Assembly: GCA_021018815.1 (NCBI GenBank)
Contig: JAITYX010000007.1
Span: 2,481,001 to 2,545,000 of the forward strand
From: Talinum fruticosum
Taxonomy: Eukaryota > Streptophyta > Magnoliopsida > Caryophyllales > Talinaceae
DNA length: 64,000 nt
Direction of reading: 5' to 3'
How positions within the stretch are numbered: the first letter of the stretch is position 1; every line of letters begins with the position of its first letter. The notes below the pieces were generated by a model. The model ran no database searches, was not told the origin of the DNA, and saw only the letters and a list, made by a program, of their open reading frames with translations. Shown one piece after another: positions 21,270 through 32,540 of the stretch. The position numbers and the translations under genes were made by a program.

Positions 21270-23896
21270 TGTAATATCTCGAGATTTTAGCTAATGATAA
21301 TTGACTTGCATATGAATATTTGATTTGAATATAATGATTTAATCGGTCGTATAATATTTTGTTGGACTTAATACTTATGAGAATAAATACAATTATGTGT
21401 TCATTGGTTAATTTACATGCATTAAATTGTCAACATTATGTTTAATAATTTACCTAGCCACATAAACATTGGTCAAACCAAAGTCAAAGTCAACTTAAGT
21501 CAAGCCAAGTCAACTCAAGCAAAGTCAAATGCAAACTTAGTAATTAAGAAAACTAAAACTAAAATAAAATAAATATAAGCCAATTTTTTAACTTGCACAT
21601 GGATTTTTGAAACCATGATTTTGTTAGTCCATAATTTTTTTATAGAAAAAAATACACATGGTTTTAGCTCATGGTTTTTAAAATTAATTTGATAAGTATC
21701 ATAATTTCATTTGTTTGGAATTCCTATAAATATGAGTTGATTTTCCTCATAGAAGCACACCCAAAAAAAAAAAAAACACAACACAAATAGAGATCCATTT
21801 GACCAAATTAAGTGAGTAATTCTTATATTTTCTTTTTAACTAAAAAGGTTAGGGAAGATAAGCGAAAATGAATAATGCATGCATATGATAATCTATACTT
21901 AATTAAAGAATTAGAATCTTAATTTTACGAAATTAGGAACTTACCCTAATTTTATGTTATGATTTGTTTGATTATTTGGATGCATGTGTATGATTGATAA
22001 GCATGAGATATATTTTAATCTTGTTAAAGAGAATAATGGGTGTTGAATATAGATGCTAATTTCGATTATAACATATTTGTCTGCACTTTTTGAATTTTTG
22101 CAAATTATTAGATGCATACAAATATATAAAAATTTTACTATAACTTCTATATATTATATGGAAATTTGTTGTAAAGTTTCAGAAATTTTGGATAATTAGA
22201 TTATGAGTTATGAATTTCTAAATAAAATTGTCCGATTTATGCTAATGTGGACTGATTACATATTTCCTATTTGTTAACTGATTTGGTGATTATTATGAAA
22301 CATGAAACCATTAAAGAAAACTATAAATGGACTATGTACACTTATAGAAATAATTTAAAAGTGTTATACCAATTTTTGTACATGGTTGTGACTATAGACA
22401 TCATGACTAACTTATCTAATTTTTGCTCATGGTTGTGACTATAGACATCATGACTAACTTATTAATGCAAGATGTTAATATGTGTTTCCTTGAAAGAAAT
22501 ATGATAACATGAATTTAAGATATGCTAATACTATGTTTAAAAAGGGAATAAAGTTCATGTCTCTATAGGACTATTGCTTATGTGTGACGTTCTAGAGCTA
22601 TGGCCATAGAAGAAGTATGTCTTTTTATGTTTCAGTGTCGCCTGGTTAGAGAGGTTTTACCTCTTCCCTATGAAGTGATTTTTGGCCTGTGTGTTATGTG
22701 ATCGGTGTGAGTCCCTAGTTGAACCTTATGATGGCTTCGGTCGGTTCGGAAGGAGTGAATTATGGCTCTACAATTTATGATTTTAGGCGATTACGTTCTC
22801 TAGAGCGATGGGTCCCTAGATGCTATCTTGTGATGGCTTCGATCGATCCACCGAGTATCTGTTTATGACCCTTGTGTTTTGTGATAGTTTCTTGTGTTGG
22901 TCATGAGTGGATTTCCCTAAGATTAAGAAACTTAATGACATAGTTAAGATTCTAATCCATGTGTTAAAGTTTGACTAAGCATGATATGATATTCGTAGGA
23001 TTATAAATATTCATTACATCCATGATGATGGGAAACATATGTAAAAGTGTGTTTCTGTGCATAAAAGATGTGGTTATAATCAGGTTATTAATCTAACTTA
23101 GTGGACCCTACTTTCTTTTGGACTCAAGTGAGGACTAAGAGCCCAAAAGATATGGTTGGTATGGGACAACTATGGTTAGTTTAGTGAATAAACTAACCGT
23201 GATGTCTGTTTAAGGACTTTAGTGAATACAAGAGTCTCTCAATCGTACTTGGTTTGAGACAAGTATGGCTGAGTTAGTCTAATCGTCTATTTTATAACAT
23301 AAGTGTGTATTTTGTGAAATATTAAGCATATGATAAATATGAATGTATGATTCTACCAAGTGAAGTGTGACTGTGTATGTAGACCACCTTCCACGTGTTG
23401 CATGTTTATGATTTAAGTTATTCGTATTACTTGTTTATGTGCTTATGTGTGTACCGGATAATGTGCAAAGTGTAACATGGGAAATATAAGCGTTATTCAC
23501 TAGCTCGGGGAGCTCATGACCTCATTACTTTTTCAGGTTTCGTAAATTAAAGGGATCAAGGATGCCTCTAAGAAGATTAACTCGTTAGCGATAATTTGGT
23601 GACCCAAGATAGGAAGACAGTTCATGTTTATAATTTAAACTAGGTTAGTAAATAAAAAGCGTAGGATGTATTTTGTATGGATTTTTGATATTCTCATGAA
23701 TATGATTAAGTGCGAATATAAGTTGCATGTTTAGAAGTACTCGTTTGACTTTTGTGTTAGAATTTTGGGAAAGCTTTTGCTGCACTATACTATTGAGACT
23801 TTAAATAAGATTAATAAGTTAAGATCACCTGGTGGGTGTTCGAGTGGGATGTCAACAGCGGTGACTTGCTCGACTACTCCAGGTTGGAGTGTTATA
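21270..23896 (+). mobile_element. 2.6-kb gypsy (chromovirus-type) solo LTR
   Basis: Begins TGTAATATCTCGAG and ends GGTTGGAGTGTTATA (a TA where CA is expected), flanked by a perfect AAACT duplication (21265-21269 and 23897-23901). Removing it restores the Athila gag frame. A TATA box TATAAATATG lies at about 21725, just before an A-rich run. The CACTAGCTCGGGGAGCTCATG block near 23500 is shared with the 7704-10744 solo LTR. Confidence 0.88.
22381..22462 (+). repeat. 47-bp-period tandem duplication inside the solo LTR
   Basis: A 35-bp segment beginning CATGGTTGTGACTATAG occurs at 22381-22415 and again, identical, at 22428-22462. Confidence 0.9.
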
Positions 23897-24153
23897 AAAC
23901 TCGTAAATAGAGAAAAAGCAATAGTTTGTAGTAATTGCTATTTAGAGGGGCATCCCATTGATGCATGCCCTACACAACAATGGGTGTGTGTGAATGCTAT
24001 TTTTTCCGACCAAGGTCAAATGAACTACAACCGATTCTCCAACACTTCGAAGAATGGAGTGACTACCCTAACCTTAGGTATGCATTTGAAGAAAACCCGT
24101 TAGAATTTGATCAATCTGTTGCTCAGGATGGAACTAATTATCTTTTAGAGTAA

Positions 24154-25234
24154 GTCATTAAGAAGATGGCTTATCAGAAAAAGGAGACTAGCGTTAGGTT
24201 CCAAAATTTAAAGATGACCATTAAGCATGTTCAAGAGAGACAGGCTGCCAATGGTACCATACATAGCAACCTCGCAAGCCAAAATACAATCTCAACCTTT
24301 ACAGGATACAAAAGAAAATGTGAGTGCCATAGCAGTTAAGAGTGGAAGGGAGTCAAAGCAATCTAGGGAAAACATAGAGATAGAGCCGAAGTAGAGGTCA
24401 AAGAATCTGAATCGGACCAAAACAAACATATAATGTTGAGGAAATAAGTTCAAAATAAGAATGATCTTTACAAGTCTATCCCACCTTCTATACTAGATTG
24501 AGAAGCACAACTCTTAAATTAAATTGCGAAAAATAAGATATCTTAGACATATTTAGCAAGGTACAAATCAATATTCCACTCTTGTAAGTCATTAAGAAAG
24601 TACCTCGTTATGCTAAGTTCTTAAAGACCTATTAATGAAAATATTAAAATTGAAAACGAACAAAAAGGTAAGTGTGGAGGAAAATGCATCAACTGTTTTC
24701 CAAAAATAAAATTCCCCTAATTGCAAGTATGGAGGAGACTAGATCTATTTAGTATAGGACATCCAATTAAATGATCCTTGCTGTAGGTGTGTCGAGTCAA
24801 AGACAATAAATAAAAGCGTCGGTAAGGAGGCAACCCAACATTTTTCAAGGATGTTTTTATAATTTTTCTTTATTTTTATTATTGTATTTTCTATGCTTTA
24901 GGGACAAAGCATGACTTAAGTGTGGGAGAATGCATCCTTCATTTTAATTTTATGCACTTAATTTTATAACCTTATTTTTTTGAAAATTTATTTTGGTGTC
25001 TCTTTTGCGAAGATATGTTATGTTAACTTGTTAAATTTTTCTCGTTTATAGTTTTTTCCCTATGTAGGTCATAAATTTGAGCATGTTAATTATCATTTAA
25101 AATTATTTGAGTTGATCCCTATATATCTCTTCAATTAGTGATAATTATGGTTTTTACTTTTATTTGATCATGTTATATGACAGGTGATAGAGGCAATAAA
25201 ATGACTTAAAACTGTTTACCCACACTACTAAATC
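24154..25234 (+). pseudogene. Athila-like protease trace and 3' leader
   Basis: Between 24590 and 24720 the plus strand gives V-P-R-Y-A-K-F-L-K-D-L and K-V-S-V-E-E-N-A-S, the pattern just before and within the Athila protease region. Soon after (24785-24840) comes GTCGAGTCAAAGACA ... GGAGGCAACCCAAC, which in Athila elements lies well downstream of the pol frame, so protease, RT and integrase between these points have been deleted. A purine tract AAGTGTGGGAGA at 24918-24929 may be the polypurine tract. The following 24940-25234 is T-rich and could be 3' LTR, but I cannot show a match to the 5' side. Confidence 0.6.
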
Positions 25235-25654
25235 GAGATATTTACATTTACCTATTTAGAAATCATTTATAAACCCTCCAAGTATTGGTGTTTATTTTTA
25301 CCCACCTTGGATCTAGAGATAAAAAATATTTAACATAAAAAAACGGCGAAGGGCTAATTGGAAGTGTAAAAGGACAAGTTTGTCCCTGATTTTTAAAATA
25401 GAATGACTTTTTTACCCCTATGCCTAAAAAGAGCACTCATATCTTAAAAGGGCAATTGTGTCATTATACATCTTTTTCTTATGCCACATCAGCACATATA
25501 CCGTATTTGGATGTTGTTTATTATTAACAATAAAGGTCAATGCATCATTTAAATATTAATTGCTCCGGTCGGGGTGGGTAAAAATAAATACCAATGCCTG
25601 GTGGGTTTATAAATGATTGCCAAATATCTCGAGGAACATAAATGTAAATATCTC
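25235..25654. mobile_element. MITE with about 85-bp inverted repeats (420 bp)
   Basis: Starts GAGATATTTACATTTA and ends TAAATGTAAATATCTC; the inverted similarity continues for about 85 bp, through TTTATTTTTACCCACC on the left and GGTGGGTAAAAATAAA on the right. The flanks are a 10-bp direct repeat CTACTAAATC (25225-25234 and 25655-25664). No coding capacity. The 9-10 bp duplication and long inverted repeats suggest a Mutator-like MITE. Confidence 0.87.
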
Positions 25655-25719
25655 CTACTAAATCTAGTACAATAACTCATTGAAATTGTGATTTTTCTTG
25701 TCTTGCCTAATAAAATTTA

Positions 25720-26010
25720 GAGTATGTTGGTTTACCAACACATATTGGTTCAAGTGGTACAACGCTTATTCCCCTTAAGCGGCTTGTCAATAGAAAAGAC
25801 ATGTGCTAGAAGAGTTAAGCTCATTAAGGGCTGTTTACGACTCAAAATATGCCAACAATAATAAAAAGAAAAAATGAGAAAAATGTTGGTTTACCAACAT
25901 GGGTCGGAGGTAGTGGTTCGACGCCATTTCCCCTTAAGCTTAGGTCTCAAGTTGACCCTTATGACTAGAGTAACTCATGTTGGGAGAGTGATGCCCCTTT
26001 TGGGACGATC
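25720..26010 (+). repeat. Two copies of a GTTGGTTTACCAAC hairpin unit
   Basis: GTTGGTTTACCAAC (6-bp stem, TT loop) occurs at about 25727 and 25884. Each copy is followed by a TGGTTC...GACGC or CAACGC block and TTCCCCTTAAGC at the same relative spacing. The TGGTTCAAGTGG segment resembles a Pol III A box; a following GGTCTCAAGTTGACC is only a weak B box. Possibly a tRNA-derived SINE relic or a duplicated LTR part. Confidence 0.4.
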
Positions 26011-26360
26011 AATGACTCGAACCATACTAACAAAGAAAAACGAATACAATGTTAACTCCAACACCTCTATTTGAGTGAGTGCGAAAAGGGAAGTGTTTTA
26101 TGTTTTAAGACCCTATATGGGCCTCGAATATGTGCTTGAATAGAGTTTTTAAAAAAATTAATGAAGAAAGAATAAGAGAGATTTAAAACAAGTTGAAAAA
26201 TGTTTACAACACGAGTTTCTTATCAAATTTTAGTAAGTTATTTCTGCTAACTCAGGTTTCTCTATGACCATATTGCACTTTGATTGTTTCCATCTTAAAA
26301 CTTTTTAGACCTCTCGATTGACAAATACATGTTTGAATAAGATGAATAATTTTTTATCCA
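26011..26360. other. AT-rich stretch before the copia array, nothing recognised
   Basis: No coding signal. It ends abruptly at about 26361, where copia integrase homology begins in mid-domain, so 26361 is a truncation or deletion breakpoint. Confidence 0.5.
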
Positions 26361-26965
26361 ATTCAAGCACTTTCGATGTGGAGACAGTCTTGAGAGATTT
26401 GAAAGATGATATGCCCTGTTTCCCTTTTGTGCATGCTTCACAAATTTTATCTTTCTTAAATGCACAGATCAGGCAAGTCTCCGACTAAACCATGAGATGC
26501 AAGCTTTTTAATGGTGTGCATGTTAACATGACCAAGTCTATGATGCCATGTCCAAGAATTATCATGTAGAGATGCTTTTAAGCAAGATAAATTTTGACTT
26601 GGGTCGAAAGAGGAATAGTGTAAGTATTACTTGATCTCGTACTCGAGAGCTTAGTCTCCTTGGTAGTTTCATCAGAAATATAGCAGTTGGTCCGAGTGAA
26701 TCTTACCTCTTGACCTTTGTCACACAATTGAGAGATATTGAGTGGATTGTATTTTAATCCCTTGACAAGGTAGACTGGCTCGACCAGATTGTCTCCTTTT
26801 CCAATCTTGCCTATCCCAATTATCTTGCCCTTGCTATCATCCCCAAAAGTGACTTTGCCTCCCTTGTAATCTTCTAACTCGGAAAAGAGTCTTGAGTCTC
26901 CTGAAATGTGGCGTGAGCATCCACCGTCCAGGTACCAATGTCCTTTTGTCCTTTTTCCGAGCTAT
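26361..26965 (-). pseudogene. B1 pol fragment: protease and integrase N-terminus
   Basis: Protease motif reads G-H-W-Y-L-D-G-G-C-S-R-H (near 26930), so the catalytic DSG has become DGG. The integrase zinc region H-H-R-L-G-H (near 26540) is followed by decayed sequence and stops at 26361, before the catalytic core. RT and RNase H are missing from this unit. Confidence 0.85.
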
Positions 26966-27028
26966 CTACAAGTCGAAACAAACTAACCATTCTCACTTCC
27001 TCTAACGAACCCAAGTAACTCCCCTTAC
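26966..27028 (-). other. Intron-like segment at the gag-pol junction (B1)
   Basis: 63 nt from CCACA|GTAAGG to GACTTGTAG. Contains stops, including the conserved GGTTAGTTT. Homologous to 16733-16796. Confidence 0.5.
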
Positions 27029-28783
27029 TGTGGACCTTTTCTTAGGAAGAAGACTTTTGGGAACCTAGATTTGAATAACTTTGGGTTTAGTCTGATTCCG
27101 AGTCTTCCCTTTTGAGAACCGAGTCTCGTGTCTCTTTCTTTTGAAAGTCTTTTCTTTTAAAGGCTTTCTCCTATAAGCTGGTCTAGGCTTAGTCCCCTTT
27201 CATTCTTATGAATGGGACCGTGCTCAGCCTTCCCGAACTTCACAGTTCTGGAACCCTTTTGGAAAGATCTCGAGTAGGAATTAGATTCCTCCTCTTTGTT
27301 AAAACCGAGTCCTTCTTTTCTGAAGGAGACACATTGAGAGCCTAAGAGCATGTCAAGGTTTTTCTAACCTTGAGTAAACTTCAAAACAAGTTCTTGAGAC
27401 TCATTGAGCTTTTGCTTCAGCTTGCTCATTTTCTCTTCTAAGTGACTCGGACTCGGCCTCATTAGCTTAAGCACTAGTCTTGAGTTCTCTTAGAGTAAGT
27501 CTCAATTTTTCTAATTCATTTTTTAAAGAGATGCTCTCGAAGTGATAGACTCAAGTAGTTCTTTAAATTGAGAGGAATCAGAATTGGACTTCTCTTCCAA
27601 AGTATAAATATATTTGGCTAAATCAACTTTGGAGAATTTGAGGAAATATTGAATTACCTCTTGAGGATTCGTTTCCTTATTGTCTCGAGTGATCAGAATC
27701 GACTTAGATTCAGCTTCCGGGTCCGATAGTGCCATCGGAGACTTTGAGTCATCCGAGTCTTCATCTTCTTTAGATGAGTCTTCATCACTCCATGTGGCCA
27801 TCATAACCTTCTTCTTCTTTCTGTCCCTTTTTCTTCTTGGACAGTCTTTGACTATATGATCTTTGCTGCGACATTCAAAACAACTAGAGTTCTTGGTTAA
27901 AGATAGTTTTGAAGGGGAAAAGTGTTTACCTTTTCTATCCTTCTTGTCTTTCTTGTAGAGCTCTTCTCGTGGCCTTTTCTCCCATCTCTTGTGCTTCATC
28001 ATTCTTTTGAAGCCTCGAGCGATAAGTGCCATGGGATCTTCTTTTGAGTCCGAAGAGCTCAGATTTTCTTCTCTCGCTTTCGAGATGTTCAGCACAATAT
28101 TCTTTTTAGTGCTGACCTCGGCGTCCTCCTCTTCTAGATGGATCTCATGGGTGAGTAGCTTCCCAATGAGGTCGTATGGGTTTAATAGAGAGAGGTTCCG
28201 AGCTTCCTCGATGGCTGTTACTTTTGGACCCCATCTTCTCTTGGGTAGGCTTAGAATCTTTTTGCACATTTCCTCATGGGAAATCTTTCTACCCAGAGAT
28301 TTGAGATTGTTAGTAATCTCGGTGAAGCGGATGAACATCCGAGTGATGTTTTCTTCCGGCTCCATCTTGAACAGCTCATATTTATGAAGATATTGGCTTA
28401 TCTTCACTTGTCCGACTTGGCTGGTGCCTTCATATGTGTTGACAAGAGTGTCCCACACTTCTTTTGCTGTGTCACAAGCTGACACTCTGTTGTATTCTTC
28501 GAGCTAATGGCGTACATCGGAATGTTCATTGCTTTAAAGTTCTTTCCGAACTTTTCCGCCTCTTCAGTGGTGTACTTGATCTTTGCTTTAGGCACAAGTC
28601 TTGTTTCATCCATCTTCATTGGAATGTAATTGCCTTCTTGTATGATGTTCCATACATCTTCATCGTGATCCAACAGAAAGCATTCTATGAGCTTCTTCCA
28701 AGTGTACGAAATTTGATCCTTTAAACTTTGGTGGTCTCGCTGGAAGATCTTCATTCATCGAACTCTCCATTACTCCGAGCCAT
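27029..28783 (-). pseudogene. B1 gag
   Basis: Best-preserved gag of the window, with a 320-codon open run (28485-27523). Starts at 28783. The copia gag domain (W-D-T-L-V-N-T-Y-E-G-T-S, F-T-E-I-T-N-N-L-K-S-L, R-W-G-P-K-V-T-A-I-E-E-A) is followed by a Lys-rich stretch and a zinc knuckle C-F-E-C-R-S-K-D-H-I-V-K-D-C, complete as CX2CX4HX4C (near 27870). Then come an acidic Ser/Asp cluster, a coiled coil and a basic tail. Frameshifts near 28480 and 27520 break it. Confidence 0.9.
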
Positions 28784-28828
28784 TTGATCTTTAAACCTTT
28801 GGATGGTTAGATCCTTTCTGAAAGGCTA

Positions 28829-28840
28829 GGCTCGATACCA
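28829..28840 (-). other. B1 primer-binding site
   Basis: TGGTATCGAGCC on the minus strand, the same one-base-short tRNA-iMet match as in element A. Confidence 0.8.
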
Positions 28841-28842
28841 AT

Positions 28843-30438
28843 TGAAGGCTTGCTCTTGGAGAGTCTTAGTCACCCTAGAAGGGAGGTGAATAGGGTGATG
28901 TGGAAATTTAAACAATAAATGGTGGGTTAAAGTTTAAATTAAACTTTAAGGTCTGTCCGAGTCTAGATTGGGCTTAGAAAAGAGTGAACTCGAATTACGT
29001 GGAAACCCTCCCGGGGCAAAAACCACAACCAGTGCTAATTCAAGCACCAAGTCAAATCCACTATTTTGAATCCACAAAATACAGTAGATCGACTCAACTA
29101 GAATTGCTCCCTTAGACAATTCTTTACAAAGTTTTCCTAGACTCGAAGTTCCCTTATCTCGATCTAGTACTTCCTAACCGAGATAACCTTTACCGCTAGG
29201 GACAACCGAGCTGAGTTAAACCTTATAGCTCAGTCAAGGGACCTTACTCAGCAAGTAAGAAAGAAAGTTTTGTGACTCGATTACAAGACTTTACAACTCG
29301 GAAAAGTGTTAAGTACAAATGTGGAGTTGTAAGATGAAGATTGAGTGAGTGTTATACAGAGAGATATGATTTGAGCAATAGGTTCAGCAATCTTCAAGTC
29401 TTGTGAAGTGGTTTCTATTTATAGATGACCAAACAGATTAGCCATTGTGACTATCTTCCGAATAGGAGTCCTCTATGACCGTTGTAATGGCTCTTCCGAG
29501 CCACTCGAAGATCCGTTGAGATGTGAACGTTGTGCAACGGCTCTTGACTCCTTAGGATGTCCCATTCTACTGTTGGTGTTTGAAAAGTAGGGTGGAAACC
29601 ACCGTTGAGCTTAGCATTGAATATTTCCAATTTTGGAAACAGACAACCCCGACACCGTTTTAGGCCTTGGTCGAAGTAGAAAAAGCCCTGTCTGCGACGA
29701 TATGACATCTTGAAGTCGGTTAATTTTGTAATTCAAAAGTAGGATAACCTTGTTTAGATAACCTACAAAAGTAAACCAATTTTGGTTCTCAAAGTATAAA
29801 ATACTTTGGTCCAAGATTAGACACGGATAATAATTTAATTAAGATAATTATGCGTATAATTATCTAAGTCTTTGAAGAGTGGAAATTTCGAGTCTAATAT
29901 TCATTATACTCATATTCCATCCGAGTCGGTTTAGAGAAAGATCAAGTTAGACAGAGAGTATCGAGTAAGAGTACTTGATCTAGACATATATAATTCAATC
30001 AACACAGTCGACTTAGAAAGTTGAATTAACACCGTAATTCACTTGAACTTAGAATATGAAGTAAAAAATTGGTTTGAAAGTGCTATTGAGATTGTTTGAA
30101 CATACGGTAAGTCCGAGTGAAATCTGAGTGATGTCCGAGTGACTCAAAACTATCGAGTGAATTGGTGAACAAGATTGTGCTTTCCGAGTCGGTAAGAATC
30201 GAATGAAAATATATGCAATAATTTCAGTAGCACTTCGAAAAGATACTATAACACTCTGAAAAATTTCTATAATACTCAAAATGACTTAGAATTAAAACAT
30301 AGAAGAGATGAAGTTTTTACCCGATTCCTTGATAGTATAAAGAATGATATAAGTGTAGAATCCGAGTCTTGAATGAGGTTTGTACTCGAGTCTTTATGTA
30401 CTACCGAGAATGATCTAGGTTCGGATTCCGAGTCTTCA
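28843..30438 (-). repeat. Array LTR1
   Basis: 1,596 bp, TG...CA. TATA box (TATAAATAG) on the minus strand near 29416-29425. It acts as 5' LTR for unit B1 and 3' LTR for unit B2. Confidence 0.92.
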
Positions 30439-30923
30439 ATCTCCCCTTTTTGATGAAAGGCATTCCATACTCGGATAGAAACTTTGTTAGTGAAAAACAT
30501 GAGTTTTCATTCTTTCTCGCATAACAAGTCGAATAATAAGTAGTGAGAGAAGCAATTCATACTTAGAAAAATATGAACAAGTATAATAGAGCGAGAAAAA
30601 AAGAAATGTAAATGGATATATCGGAGCAAAAATTAGATAACGAGAGCAGATATATCAGAGCATAAATAAAGAATAAGAAATTCAAACTCGTAAAGAATAA
30701 ACTCCGAAATACTTGTGCTAAAAAAACTTCATTCATATATTCACAACATAGTAGAAAAAAAAATACAAGGAAAGAAGGTGAGAAAACCCCCTAAACAAGA
30801 CAACAACAATTTTTCTATAGTTCTCCCCTTGCCTTTCGGCAAAAACATACAAAAATAGGGAAGAACGTATTAAGCCGATACAGCTTGATGTCTGGACAAA
30901 AAGATGAAACAAAAGAAAGGAAA
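30439..30923 (-). other. B2 polypurine tract and 3' untranslated region
   Basis: CATCAAAAAGGGGAGAT (minus strand) directly adjoins LTR1. The rest, up to the third-ORF stop, is non-coding and similar to 48480-48881. Confidence 0.8.
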
Positions 30924-32540
30924 TTAAGATGGTGGAGTTAGGACAGTTTGTGTTGAGGCGGATGAGCAGGCAAGTGCGGCGATGCTCGGTAAGCCTCGGG
31001 TGGACGTGGAAGACCGGGCAGCGACAAGACTGGGATCTTTGGTAGTGGCTCAGCTCGAGTGGCTGACCCGTAACTAAGTTGTCCAAAGGCTCATCCTCTT
31101 GGAAAGTCAAAGAGGAGGGTGCTTCTTCCGGCTTGACTGTTGTGGACCGACCTACGTCCGTAAGGTATTTTGACCCACTCGGATCGCCGTCCGAGCTGAT
31201 CATTTCAGGTTGAGGAACTGCAGCACCTTGTCCCTCGGCTTTTTCTTTCTTTTCTCCTTCTTCCTCCTTCTCATCTTCCTTCTCTTCCTCCTTCTCCTCG
31301 AAAGGGTTGCTTCACTCGCAGCCTTCCTCTTCTTCTTCTGCCGCCTCTCCGGAGGGAGACTTGGTAGGGCTCGAGGACTCTTTAGAGGTATCCGAGCTCT
31401 TTGGGTCCCGAGCCGCCTTGGTGCGCCTTTCTTGAAGGAGTTCGAGTTGCTCTTGTTGCTCCTTGACCAAGCTCTTCATTTCGAGGACCACATCATGTTG
31501 CTCTCGAATATGAGATTGGACCTTCTCCTATTCATGGTCATGGTTTGAAGGACGGTTTTGAAGGAGCGGAGAGTGTCTCAAAATTCCGTGGACACAAAGG
31601 TGAGCTTGTCTAGCAGGGATGTAGACTGCAGAGGCTTGGGGAGGAGGACCTGAGGTGGAAGCACCGCCGAGGTTGAGGAGGGAGAGATAGGTGAGTCCGA
31701 GTCCGAAGAAGGGGTGAAGGTGGCCTCGCTTCGACTCGTGGACCCGCACACCGGGCTTGGTTTCCTGGTGTCCATATCCAAGAAGCTCCTTCCCGCCAAC
31801 AACGATGGCAGCCTCATACGCTGCAATTGGGTCTAAGGGAGGGGAACCTTAAATTGTTTGAAAATTAAGGTCGAAGGGCTCCGAAGGGAAGAGGGGTGGA
31901 TTTCTTTGATTAAGCCGGCACAAGTGGCCATCCGCTCGAGGTTAGCTAGGAAGAGGTCTACATCGTAGCCCTCAAGGATATTGAAAAGAGCTTTGAGAAT
32001 CTTAGAGTTAGGATTGTCTTTGCTCGAATGATGAGAGAAGAAAGTTCTCATGAGAAGGAAGCATAGAAGTTTGGCCTCAGCCTTCATCTAAGTGAGAGAG
32101 AAATTCTTGTGTGACTCAAGGACTTCCTTGGCATATTTTTCAAAGAACTTATTCGCAATCTCATTAAAGGGGATGGGATTGTAGTTGAGGAAGATAGAGG
32201 AAACTTTGAAAAGACGATGGAGGAAGGAAAGATTTATACGCACAACCGTGTCGCGAACTCTTGAGGTGATGACTCGCTCGTAGCCGGATAGATTGGAGTA
32301 GAACTCAAGCAATGAGTTCTGGGTAAGTCAACTCACCGAAGAAAAAGAATTTGTAGACTCCAAGTGGTTTTGATATGCTTCAACCACGAAAAGGATGTGG
32401 TTGGAAAGAACTTGTCATCCAACGTGAGGTGTTGGGTGACGAAGATTTAAAGTGATTAGAGAACCATCTTGGGTTTGCTTGGTTCTAGGTTTCTTAGTTA
32501 TAGAGCCTAGAAAGTCTTGGGTTGAACGTCTTTTAGGCAT
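30924..32540 (-). pseudogene. B2 third ORF (function unknown)
   Basis: ATG at 32540 (M-P-K-R-R); stop at 30924. The N-terminal block is recognisable in pieces: E-F-Y-S-N-L, R-I-N-L-S-F-L-H-R-L-F-K-V, N-P-I-P-F-N-E-I, F-F-E-K-Y-A-K-E-V, then L-L-C-F-L-L-M-R-T-F-F-S-H-H, N-P-N-S-K-I-L-K-A-L-F and G-Y-D-V-D-L-F. A Ser/Thr-rich linker, a coiled coil with K-S-L-V-K-E-Q-Q-E-Q-L-E-L (near 31460), a Lys/Glu run and a tail containing S-S-D-G-D-P-S-G-S and E-D-E-P-L-D-N-L follow. Several frameshifts. It sits where env would be, but no membrane segment is seen. Confidence 0.8.

Larger units (their letters stand above)
20161..24153 (+). pseudogene. Athila-like gag, split by a MITE and a solo LTR
   Basis: Starts M-I-I-L-R-E-L-A-A-P-N-L-D at 20161. 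Near 20385 the retrotransposon gag signature is clear: L-R-A-F-P-F-T-L-H-D-K-A-K-D-W-L-Y-Y-L-A, then F-T-T-W, F-L-D-K-I-F-P and I-R-K-E-I-C-G-I. A MITE at 20599 cuts R-F-N, and K-L-C-A-S-Y-P resumes at 20978 with the duplicated bases. A second cut at 21270 (after L-N-K-L) is resumed at 23902 with V-N-R-E-K-A-I-V. The zinc knuckle C-S-N-C-x4-H-x4-C follows near 23935, then P-N-L-R-Y-A-F-E-E-N-P. Both interruptions rejoin in frame when insert and one target copy are removed, although stops and frameshifts exist elsewhere. Nucleocapsid precursor of the element; inactive. Confidence 0.88.
3081..26360 (+). mobile_element. Athila-like Ty3/gypsy remnant hosting nested insertions
   Basis: Reading across the insertions gives a plus-strand Athila-type order: LTR end, tRNA-Asp-type primer site at 6106, leader to 6292, gag from 20161, zinc knuckle near 23935, a protease trace near 24560-24720, then a 3' leader with a G-G-A-G-G-C-A-A-C-C-C block and a purine tract near 24918. 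Reverse transcriptase, RNase H and integrase are absent, so an internal deletion joins protease to the 3' region near 24740. Insertions at 4470, 6293, 20599, 21270 and 25235 each have target duplications, so this is the oldest recognisable layer between 3081 and 26360. LTR outer boundaries could not be fixed. Confidence 0.65.

Noticed and set aside
23765..24103. Separate host gene with a CCHC zinc knuckle
   Set aside because: The frame starts inside the solo LTR by chance; the zinc knuckle continues the interrupted Athila gag.
25740..25800. tRNA gene
   Set aside because: Only an A-box-like word; no cloverleaf, B box or terminator at proper spacing.
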